Source of the DNA: Mycobacterium sp.
GTDB lineage: Bacteria; Actinomycetota; Actinomycetes; Mycobacteriales; Mycobacteriaceae
Length of the DNA stretch: 6,786 nucleotides
Direction of reading: 5' to 3'
Assembly (NCBI GenBank): GCA_023264755.1
Contig: JAHFVB010000280.1
Location: forward strand, 1 to 6,786
Shown: piece after piece, positions 1 through 4,971 of the stretch
Numbering within the stretch: position 1 is the stretch's first letter
Layout: every line of letters starts with the position of its first letter
Notes under the pieces: model-generated
The model's database searches: none
Seen by the model: the letters and a program-made list of their open reading frames with translations, nothing else
What the model was told of the DNA's origin: nothing
Translations under genes and position numbers: made by a program

Positions 1-506
1 ACTGTCGCACCGTCGTGCAGCGTGACGGCGCCGAGCACCACCGCTCCCGCGCCGACCCGGACGTGGTCTCCCAGTGTGGGTTTGCCCTTCGCGTCATAGC
101 CAATGGTGACCTGCTGGTTGATCCAGCAGTAGCTCCCGATGGTATCGGCGACCACGATGGTGGCGAAGCCGTGCTGGATGAATAGTCCCGGACCGATCGA
201 CTCGGCGTCGAGGGTCAGCGTCGGCTCTGGGCGGTACAGCACGCGTAGCAACAGCCGGAGGAGCAGCGGCGCACGCCGCAGCCGGAAGTGCACGAGCGTG
301 CGAAACTCCCTCAAGGCGCCGCTCAGGTAGGCGAACCGGGTATACCGATCCAACTGCAGTAGTCGAGGGTCATCGATGCATTGCAGTGACCAATCGACGT
401 CGGCGAAGACGGCCTCGGCCGACTCGGACCGAATGACGCTGCACCACAAGGGGTATGCCCACACCCGTGCGAGCACGAAGAGTGCCGGCGATCGGTCCCG
501 TGCCAT
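1..506 (-). CDS. Hexapeptide-repeat (left-handed beta-helix) acetyltransferase, serine O-acetyltransferase-like, 3' end cut by window
   Basis: Reading leftward from ATG 506 the frame stays open for 168 codons to the window edge, so the C-terminus is missing. Residues 1-100 are a mostly helical N-terminal part rich in Arg and Leu. From about residue 104 the sequence turns into hexapeptide repeats of the left-handed beta-helix (LbH) fold: IGPGLFIQHGFATIVVA, then IGSYCWINQQVTIGY, then LGDHVRVGAGAVVLGAVTL. His112 lies where serine acetyltransferases (CysE) have a catalytic histidine. Such enzymes move an acetyl group from acetyl-CoA to a hydroxyl or amine. In a polysaccharide locus a sugar O- or N-acetyltransferase is more likely than cysteine synthesis, but that is inferred from context. 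The gene starts 33 bases after the DUF218 stop. No Shine-Dalgarno is visible, and TACGAT lies exactly six bases before the ATG, suggesting a leaderless transcript. A TTG at 509 is the only alternative upstream start before an in-frame TGA at 512-510. Family confidence is high, substrate unknown. Confidence 0.85.
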   Translation of the reverse strand, partial: MARDRSPALFVLARVWAYPLWCSVIRSESAEAVFADVDWSLQCIDDPRLLQLDRYTRFAYLSGALREFRTLVHFRLRRAPLLLRLLLRVLYRPEPTLTLDAESIGPGLFIQHGFATIVVADTIGSYCWINQQVTIGYDAKGKPTLGDHVRVGAGAVVLGAVTLHDGAT

Positions 507-539
507 CAATCAATCGTAGTCACTGTGACGGCTGTGGGG
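507..539 (-). promoter_or_regulatory. Candidate leaderless promoter and small palindrome before the acetyltransferase
   Basis: On the minus strand TACGAT (518 to 513) fits the mycobacterial -10 pattern TANNNT. It is followed by a six-base spacer, TGATTG, and then ATG 506, so transcription would begin on the A of the start codon. A weak -35-like CTGACC lies about 19 bases further upstream. Directly upstream of the -10 is a perfect inverted repeat, GTCAC-T-GTGAC (519-529), placed where a repressor or activator could act. If real, it lets the acetyltransferase be expressed separately from the methyltransferase-DUF218 pair ahead of it. This is a pattern match without experimental support. Confidence 0.4.
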
Positions 540-1073
540 TCAGCAATCAGGCTGGAGCGCCGCACGTATGTAGCCGACGGTCTGATATACGTATTGAAAT
601 GCCCATTGTGGCTTCGATATGTTTGTCGGACTCCCGACCATCACAAGGTCCCCATCGAAGCACTGCTTCAGAATGAATCGAGCACGCGAGATGTGTGGTC
701 GAAACGTGACTACGATCACCGTCCGCCATCCGTACTGCGTCGCCAGGTCGCGAAGTGCCCGCGCTTCCCCTTTTGTGGTTGGCGGATCGGGAACGAAGCA
801 GTGCAAGTTGTAGTCCTCGCCGTACTTCTCACAGTATTTGGTCAAGCCGCCGCTTCCCGCGGGGTTGGACCAAAAGGTGGCGGGCGCCCAGCCCTGCCTA
901 CCAAGTTCAAGGCCGAACTGATACCGGTCATCACCGGGACCGCCGAGTACCAGAATTGCGTCTGCGCGCCGTAGCTGATCAACATGTGGGCGCACATAGA
1001 CGGGCAGTCCACCGATCACACTGGCAATCAGCAATACAGCCAGTACTAGCATCCAACGTCGAACGCGTCGCAC
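540..1073 (-). CDS. Membrane-anchored DUF218 / YdcF-ElyC-like protein
   Basis: A 177-residue protein starting at GTG 1073. Residues 1-6 are basic (four Arg) and residues 7-27 form one hydrophobic segment, giving an N-in signal anchor with the rest probably outside the membrane. The DUF218 core follows. ADAILVLGG (37-45) is the first strand and glycine loop, PPTTKGEARAL (97-107) takes the place of the usual NTxENA element, and VIVVTFRPHISRAR (119-132) is the third conserved block with its His127 and Arg pair. The family includes ElyC and SanA, linked to envelope integrity; a biochemical activity is not established for most members. Four cysteines (81, 92, 138 and the last residue, 177) would all be extracytoplasmic and could pair. 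The first G of its GTG is the last base of the preceding TAG stop, so translation is probably coupled to the methyltransferase. The 3' third is less GC-rich than its neighbours (95 of 180 bases G or C over 541-720). Its role in the locus is unknown. Confidence 0.82.
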   Translation of the reverse strand: MRRVRRWMLVLAVLLIASVIGGLPVYVRPHVDQLRRADAILVLGGPGDDRYQFGLELGRQGWAPATFWSNPAGSGGLTKYCEKYGEDYNLHCFVPDPPTTKGEARALRDLATQYGWRTVIVVTFRPHISRARFILKQCFDGDLVMVGSPTNISKPQWAFQYVYQTVGYIRAALQPDC

Positions 1074-1903
1074 TATCCGACTTCACTCCACGACGTGAGC
1101 CCGGTCAGCCGACGAAACTCCTGATCGTCGAGCTCGACCTTGCCGGTCCACCCAGCCGGCTTCCTGGCGACCATCAGCCACGTGTCCCGGGTCGACGGCA
1201 TCAGGCGGCTCAGCGCCCGGTAGGCGGGGCGTGCCCACGGCGGAAGCCGGTAGAGCATGTGGTGCACCCCGCGAAGCTCGACCAGTTCGAGTCCGAGGGC
1301 GTTGGCGAGTTCCGTGCAGTCGCCCCTGGTGTACTCGCGGACGTACCCGCGCCACTGACCCGGGTACCAGTAGTACAGCACGTACGGGGCATGTGCGGTC
1401 TTGCCGCGTAGCACGGCCAACCGCTTTCGCAGGTTCACGTGATTGGGCACGGTGATGAAGAGGTAACCGCCGGCGCGAATGTGCTTGGTCAGCCCGACCA
1501 GCAGATCGCGCGGGGATTCGTGCAGATGTTGCAGCACGCTGTGCAACATCACCATGTCGAACTGGGCGTCGGGGGGGAGGCCGTCACCGTCCATCGAGCT
1601 GAACTGAACGTCCATGTCGGCGGCGAAGTCCAGGATCATTTCCCGGGCGTTGCCGCGAAGATGCCATTCGTCCTTCAAATCGTCCATCGCCACGCAGTCA
1701 TAGCCGAGCGCGGCCAGTACGGCCGTCTTGTCGGCGGGCCCGGCACCGAAATCGAGTAGCCGCGCACCCGCCGGCAGATAACGGGAAACGGTGCGTGCGA
1801 CGTCTTCGGTACCCGGCCGCAAGGGGTCGAGATATCCGGGGAACGGAAACCGCTCGGCGACGCGGTTCCAGGCCTTTTGCAACGAGAATTCGCTGACCTG
1901 CAT
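1073..1903 (-). CDS. Class I SAM-dependent methyltransferase
   Basis: A 276-residue soluble protein with the Rossmann-type methyltransferase fold. Motif I is LLDFGAGPADK (49-59), the SAM-binding glycine loop. An acidic pair follows at D74-D75 at the end of the second strand, where the SAM ribose is usually held. FDMVMLHSVLQHLHES (115-130) is motif IV and the following helix, and AGGYLFITVPN (144-154) is the post-motif strand typical of Methyltransf_11/23/25 families. The N-terminal 45 residues contain an aromatic FPFPGYLDPLRPG stretch, and the C-terminal 60 residues have no recognisable motif. Most such genes in polysaccharide or glycolipid clusters O-methylate sugars, and that is the working inference here; the acceptor cannot be read from sequence. 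ATG 1903 was chosen because of an upstream AAGGTG five bases away, though the same bases also read as a -10 element. It is the first gene of a minus-strand group with the DUF218 gene. Confidence 0.88.
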   Translation of the reverse strand: MQVSEFSLQKAWNRVAERFPFPGYLDPLRPGTEDVARTVSRYLPAGARLLDFGAGPADKTAVLAALGYDCVAMDDLKDEWHLRGNAREMILDFAADMDVQFSSMDGDGLPPDAQFDMVMLHSVLQHLHESPRDLLVGLTKHIRAGGYLFITVPNHVNLRKRLAVLRGKTAHAPYVLYYWYPGQWRGYVREYTRGDCTELANALGLELVELRGVHHMLYRLPPWARPAYRALSRLMPSTRDTWLMVARKPAGWTGKVELDDQEFRRLTGLTSWSEVG

Positions 1904-1915
1904 TCGTTCACCTTA
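1904..1915 (-). promoter_or_regulatory. Dual-reading element before the methyltransferase: ribosome-binding site or leaderless -10
   Basis: The minus strand reads TAAGGT (1915 to 1910), then GAACGA, then ATG 1903. AAGGTG is a fair Shine-Dalgarno five bases before the ATG. TAAGGT also fits TANNNT at exactly the six-base distance expected for a leaderless start. Both readings cannot work on the same transcript: if transcription starts at the ATG, the Shine-Dalgarno is not in the RNA. No good -35 is visible. With a 17-base spacer, the -35 position (1933-1938) would fall inside the left arm of the neighbouring inverted repeat. Confidence 0.4.
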
Positions 1916-1931
1916 ACGTCAGTTCGCGTAT

Positions 1932-1957
1932 CAGAGCTTTCACAGCCCGAAGCTCTG
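1932..1957. promoter_or_regulatory. Perfect 8-base inverted repeat, candidate operator between divergent genes
   Basis: CAGAGCTT (1932-1939) and AAGCTCTG (1950-1957) are exact reverse complements separated by ten bases. The repeat lies almost midway between the divergent methyltransferase and rmlA starts. Its arms overlap or abut the places where the -35 elements of both candidate promoters should be. A dimeric regulator bound here could control both directions. Because rmlA seems to be leaderless, the repeat would not be in its mRNA, which favours a DNA site over an RNA hairpin for that gene. The regulator is unknown. Confidence 0.5.
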
Positions 1958-1967
1958 CAATCGTGCC

Positions 1968-1979
1968 TAGACTTTTCGC
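1968..1979 (+). promoter_or_regulatory. Candidate leaderless promoter (-10) of rmlA
   Basis: TAGACT (1968-1973) matches the mycobacterial -10 pattern TANNNT. The six bases TTTCGC separate it from ATG 1980, so the expected transcription start is the A of the start codon. No purine-rich Shine-Dalgarno sequence exists in the upstream bases, which supports leaderless translation. No recognisable -35 is present, which is common for mycobacterial promoters. Confidence 0.55.
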
Positions 1980-2858
1980 ATGAGGGGAATAATTCTTGCG
2001 GGTGGCACGGGCTCTCGGTTGCATCCGATCACCGTGGGCACCAGCAAGCAATTGCTACCGGTGTTCGACAAGCCGATGATCTATTACCCGCTGTCGACGT
2101 TGATGCTCGCGGGCATTCGCGACGTCCTGGTCATCACCACCCCTGCCGATGCCGCCGCGTTCGGCCGACTTTTGGGCGACGGTTCCCAGTTCGGCATCTC
2201 CATCACCTACGTGGTGCAGTCGGTTCCGAACGGCCTGGCGCAAGCGTTCGTACTCGGCAAGGCGCACATCGGTTCGGATCGCGTGGCATTGGTGTTGGGC
2301 GACAACATCTTCTACGGGCCCGGACTGGGTACCCAGCTGAGCCGATTTCGGGAAATCCGTGGTGGTGGCATCTTCGCCTACCAGGTATCCGACCCCACGG
2401 CCTATGGGGTGGTCGAATTCGATGATGGGGGCAAGGCAATCTCACTGGAGGAGAAGCCCAAGCGCCCGCGGTCCAACTTCGCGGTTCCCGGACTGTACTT
2501 CTACGACAACGACGTCGTGGGCATCGCGGCGAGCCTGCGGCCGTCTGATCGCGGTGAATACGAGATCACCGACGTCAATCGTGCCTACCTGGACCGAGGA
2601 GAACTGTCGGTCGAGGTGCTTCCGCGCGGCACGGCGTGGCTGGACACCGGGACCTTCGATTCGCTGCTCGATGCGGGCAACTACGTGCGCACCATCGAAC
2701 AGCGCCAGGGGCTGAAGATCGGTGTGCCAGAAGAAGTTGCGTGGCGCAACGGCTTCATCACCGACGACGAACTGCGGGAACGGGCCGAGCGGCTGGTCAA
2801 GTCTGGGTACGGCGGATACCTCCTCGACCTACTCGACGATGGCGGCCGAGCATACTGA
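1980..2858 (+). CDS. rmlA: Glucose-1-phosphate thymidylyltransferase (RmlA)
   Basis: A 292-residue cytoplasmic enzyme that joins dTTP and glucose 1-phosphate to give dTDP-glucose and pyrophosphate, the entry step to dTDP-rhamnose and many dTDP-deoxyamino sugars. The nucleotidyltransferase signature [13 protein letters not shown] (6-18) with Lys23 (SKQLLP) is intact. So are the [11 protein letters not shown] substrate loop (80-90), VLGDNIFYG with metal-binding Asp108 (105-113), [16 protein letters not shown] and [16 protein letters not shown]. The length is normal for the short RmlA family. From memory it is clearly similar to but not the same as M. tuberculosis RmlA (which has QDQPDGLAQAF at the equivalent loop). 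Since mycobacteria need a core rmlA for cell-wall rhamnose, this could be either that gene or a second, locus-specific copy. It stands alone on its strand, divergent from the methyltransferase and convergent with the GH16 gene, with only four bases between the stop codons. Enzyme identity is very secure. Confidence 0.96.
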   Translation: MRGIILAGGTGSRLHPITVGTSKQLLPVFDKPMIYYPLSTLMLAGIRDVLVITTPADAAAFGRLLGDGSQFGISITYVVQSVPNGLAQAFVLGKAHIGSDRVALVLGDNIFYGPGLGTQLSRFREIRGGGIFAYQVSDPTAYGVVEFDDGGKAISLEEKPKRPRSNFAVPGLYFYDNDVVGIAASLRPSDRGEYEITDVNRAYLDRGELSVEVLPRGTAWLDTGTFDSLLDAGNYVRTIEQRQGLKIGVPEEVAWRNGFITDDELRERAERLVKSGYGGYLLDLLDDGGRAY

Positions 2859-2862
2859 CGGC

Positions 2863-3729
2863 TCACCCCGCGGGGGTGTAGCGGAACCAGTCCACCAGCA
2901 TGGTTGCCGGCCAGGATGTCGACGCATCCGGCGGGCCGGCCCACCCCCCGCCGATGGCGATGTTGAGCAGCGCGTACATCGGGTGTTCGAACACCCACTG
3001 CGCTCCCGGGGGCAGTGAGGCCGGGGTGAAGGCGCCCAGGGTGGTGTCGTCGACACCGATGGTGATGTGCTGTGGCTGCCAGTTCACCCAGTAGGTGTGA
3101 AAGTCGTCGGTGAGATCGGCGATGGGCCCGCTGGTGCCGACCACCTGTCCGCTCTTCTCCACGCCGCCGAAGTAGTCCGAATCACCCTGTGGACCATGCA
3201 ATGTCACGTGGTACTGAGTGCCCGTGTTGACGATCTCCATGAGATCGATCTCGCCGCAACGAGGCCAGTCGACCTGGTCCATGTCGGTACCCAACATCCA
3301 AAACGCAGGCCAGATGCCCTGCCCGGACGGAAATTTGATGCGGGCGGATACCGTCCCGTACAGCATGGACAACTTGCCTCGGGTGACGGGCCGCGCCGAC
3401 GAGTATCCGGTAGGCGTGGGACGGGCTTGGATCACCAGATGGCCGTGCCCATCCAGGCGGACGTTTTCCGTTGAGTCGGTATAGGTCTGCAATCCGGCGT
3501 CCTGATACGGGCCGATGTCGTAGTCCCACAGGGCACTGTCGGGTAACGCCCCGGCCGGGCCGACGAAGTCGTCGAACACCGAGCCCGGCGGAAGGGCTAG
3601 TTGGGGAGGGCGGTCCGGAAGCGCGGGGGACCGCTCGGGTGCCGAGCACCCACCAGCTGCCATCGTGACGGCTAGGGCGAACGCTACCATCCGGATTCTC
3701 ACCGTCGAATTGCCTTTCGTCGGAGCCAT
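2863..3729 (-). CDS. Glycoside hydrolase family 16 endo-glucanase-like lipoprotein
   Basis: A 288-residue exported protein. Residues 10-27 form a short basic-hydrophobic signal ending in AAGG-Cys28, a somewhat atypical lipobox, so the mature protein may be lipid-anchored at the outer face of the membrane. A Pro-rich linker (31-48) follows. The GH16 domain covers about 50-288, with QTYTDSTENVRLDGHGHLVI (81-100), YGTVSARIKFPSGQGIWPAFWMLG (124-147) and the active-site signature GEIDLMEI. In that signature Glu160 is the expected nucleophile, Asp162 the helper and Glu165 the acid/base. GH16 enzymes cut internal beta-1,3 or beta-1,4 linkages in glucans and galactans; within EPS loci, members such as rhizobial ExoK trim the polymer. 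A role in shortening or releasing this locus's own polysaccharide is inferred. ATG 3729 gives a nine-residue hydrophilic extension. GTG 3702, with AAAGG ten bases upstream, gives a more typical 19-residue signal and may be the true start. All catalytic residues are present. Confidence 0.93.
   Translation of the reverse strand: MAPTKGNSTVRIRMVAFALAVTMAAGGCSAPERSPALPDRPPQLALPPGSVFDDFVGPAGALPDSALWDYDIGPYQDAGLQTYTDSTENVRLDGHGHLVIQARPTPTGYSSARPVTRGKLSMLYGTVSARIKFPSGQGIWPAFWMLGTDMDQVDWPRCGEIDLMEIVNTGTQYHVTLHGPQGDSDYFGGVEKSGQVVGTSGPIADLTDDFHTYWVNWQPQHITIGVDDTTLGAFTPASLPPGAQWVFEHPMYALLNIAIGGGWAGPPDASTSWPATMLVDWFRYTPAG
2864..2878. terminator. GC-rich hairpin at the rmlA / GH16 convergent junction
   Basis: CACCCC (2864-2869) and GGGGTG (2873-2878) are perfect complements around a GCG loop. 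The hairpin overlaps the last codons and stop of the GH16 gene and lies just past the rmlA stop. No T-run follows on either strand, so this is not a classical intrinsic terminator. It may slow polymerase at a collision point, or may only reflect high GC. Confidence 0.25.
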
Positions 3730-3770
3730 TCCGACGGTACTCCGCTAGGCGCTACGTCGACGCCGCGGAG

Positions 3771-3780
3771 AAACTAGTAT
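3771..3780. promoter_or_regulatory. Overlapping divergent -10 elements between GH16 and the aminotransferase
   Basis: The palindrome ACTAGT lies inside two opposed TANNNT elements: TAGTAT on the plus strand (3775-3780) and TAGTTT on the minus strand (3776 to 3771). The plus-strand start site would be near 3787, giving a leader of about 50 bases to GTG 3837. The minus-strand start would be near 3764, giving about 34 bases to ATG 3729. Neither direction has a convincing -35. Shared, nearly symmetrical -10 boxes would couple opening of DNA for both genes. Confidence 0.45.
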
Positions 3781-3806
3781 TGGCCGGAGGCGGTTTCGCC
3801 GTCAGA

Positions 3807-3830
3807 AATTTCATCGTCGGAAATTGGGGG
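3807..3830 (+). promoter_or_regulatory. AT-rich stem-loop followed by the Shine-Dalgarno of the aminotransferase gene
   Basis: AATTTC (3807-3812) and GAAATT (3820-3825) can pair around a seven-base loop in the leader. The five-G run GGGGG (3826-3830), followed by A, begins immediately after the stem and lies six bases before GTG 3837, making it the ribosome-binding site that decides the start. The stem is short and weak. It could position the binding site or be chance. Confidence 0.35.
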
Positions 3831-3836
3831 ACGCTC

Positions 3837-4928
3837 GTGGCGTGGCGAATCGAGCAAATCGAGCCATTCTTTGATCACGACGAAATCGACGGGGTCACGG
3901 ACAGTATTCGCCGGGGGTGGCTGACCGAGGGCCCGCATGCGGCCGAATTCCTGGCCGCCATTCAGGCCGATACCGGAGCGCGCCACGCCGTCTTGGCCCC
4001 GAACGGAACGCTCGGCTTGTTCTTGGCGCTGCTGGCGCTCGACCTGCCGCGGGACAGCGAGATCCTGATTCCGGCGTTCACGTTCTACGCCTCCGCCACC
4101 TCTGCCGTATTCGCCGGGCTGCGGCCCGTATTCGTCGACGTGGACCCCGAGACCTTCAACGTCGACGTCGACGCGCTGGAGTCCCTGGTCACCGAGCGCA
4201 CCACAGCCGTGATGCCAGTTCACGTCTACGGACACTGCGCCCCCATGGATCGCGTCCAGGAATTCGCGGCGCGGCACCAGCTCGCGGTCATCGAGGACGC
4301 CGCGCAGGCCTATGGGGTGGGGTATCGGGGCCGGCACGCCGGCACCTGGGGCGACGTCGGGGTGATCTCGTTCTTCGCGGACAAGACCATCACGATGGGG
4401 GAGGGCGCGGTCGTGATGACCGACGACGATGCGCTCTACGAGCGGCTGCGGCTGTTGCGGAACCAAGGTCGGCTCAGCAGTGGGACCTTCGTCCACGATG
4501 CGCTTGGCATGAACTTCCGCGTCACCGACATGCAGTGTGCCGTGGGCCGTGCGCAATTGCGCAAGCTGCCGGAGCTGGTGGCGACGAAACAGGCCAATCA
4601 TGCGCGCTACGTAGCCAATCTGAGCGATGTCGGCGGGGTGCGTTGGATGCAGGTCCAGCCTGGCTCGGATCACGTGCCGTTCCGGTTCGCCATGCTCAGC
4701 GACCGCCGGGCCGAAGTGGTGGCAGCGCTGGAGGAGGCGGGCGTGCAAACCCGTGGGTTCTTCCATCCGTTGCACCTTCAGCCCGCGTTGAAGGAGTACG
4801 CGCAAGGCTCGTTGCCAGTGGCCGAAAAACTTGCCGCAGATGGCATCTGCCTGCCGGTGCACCGGGGGCTCACCCCCACCGACATCGACGAAATGTCGGA
4901 CATCATTCGCAAGGTGCACCAGGCCTGA
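3837..4928 (+). CDS. DegT/DnrJ/EryC1 (PLP-dependent) sugar-nucleotide aminotransferase, perosamine synthetase-like
   Basis: A 363-residue fold-type I aminotransferase from GTG 3837, with GGGGGA six bases upstream. A TTG at 3780 would add 19 residues but has no ribosome-binding site and overlaps the -10. Key elements: APNGTLGLFLAL (54-65) is the phosphate-binding turn; PAFTFYASA (79-87) and VHVYGH (128-133) are conserved strands; IEDAAQAYG (152-160) holds Asp154, which contacts the PLP ring nitrogen; SFFADKTITMGEGA (178-191) carries the Schiff-base Lys183. These enzymes transfer an amino group, usually from glutamate, to a keto-deoxysugar nucleotide. The FFADKTIT...GEG pattern is closest, from memory, to GDP-perosamine synthetase and its dTDP-sugar relatives, which aminate at C4; C3 specificity cannot be excluded. 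The nearby rmlA suggests a dTDP-linked substrate, but no 4,6-dehydratase is in view. The gene stands alone, divergent from GH16 and convergent with the sugar transferase. Confidence 0.94.
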   Translation: MAWRIEQIEPFFDHDEIDGVTDSIRRGWLTEGPHAAEFLAAIQADTGARHAVLAPNGTLGLFLALLALDLPRDSEILIPAFTFYASATSAVFAGLRPVFVDVDPETFNVDVDALESLVTERTTAVMPVHVYGHCAPMDRVQEFAARHQLAVIEDAAQAYGVGYRGRHAGTWGDVGVISFFADKTITMGEGAVVMTDDDALYERLRLLRNQGRLSSGTFVHDALGMNFRVTDMQCAVGRAQLRKLPELVATKQANHARYVANLSDVGGVRWMQVQPGSDHVPFRFAMLSDRRAEVVAALEEAGVQTRGFFHPLHLQPALKEYAQGSLPVAEKLAADGICLPVHRGLTPTDIDEMSDIIRKVHQA

Positions 4929-4971
4929 AGCCCGGGCAGGCGAACCTGCTGCCGCCGGTCCAACGGCTGTG
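4929..4971. terminator. Convergent gap with short hairpins
   Basis: These 43 bases separate the converging stops of the aminotransferase and sugar transferase genes. They contain the palindrome GCCCGGGC (4930-4937) and a GCAGG-CGAA-CCTGC hairpin (4936-4949) with a GNRA-like closed tetraloop position. Neither has a T-run. The site is in the right place for termination of either gene, but the stems are only five to eight bases and the call is weak. Confidence 0.25.

Noticed and set aside
755..1411. A 218-codon plus-strand frame opposite the DUF218 and methyltransferase genes
   Set aside because: It crosses the junction of two well-supported minus-strand genes and shows no family motif or ribosome-binding site.
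3726..3762. A possible leaderless promoter for the GH16 gene (TACCGT near ATG 3729)
   Set aside because: The spacing to the ATG is only four bases, unlike the six-base geometry of the other genes.
3780..3836. A longer aminotransferase start at TTG 3780
   Set aside because: It lacks a Shine-Dalgarno, overlaps the TAGTAT -10 element, and makes the protein longer than the family norm. GTG 3837 has GGGGGA at proper spacing.
3774..4919. A 381-codon minus-strand open frame opposite the aminotransferase gene
   Set aside because: It is the antisense shadow common in high-GC genes. The translation has no recognisable motif, whereas the plus strand has all PLP-enzyme motifs.
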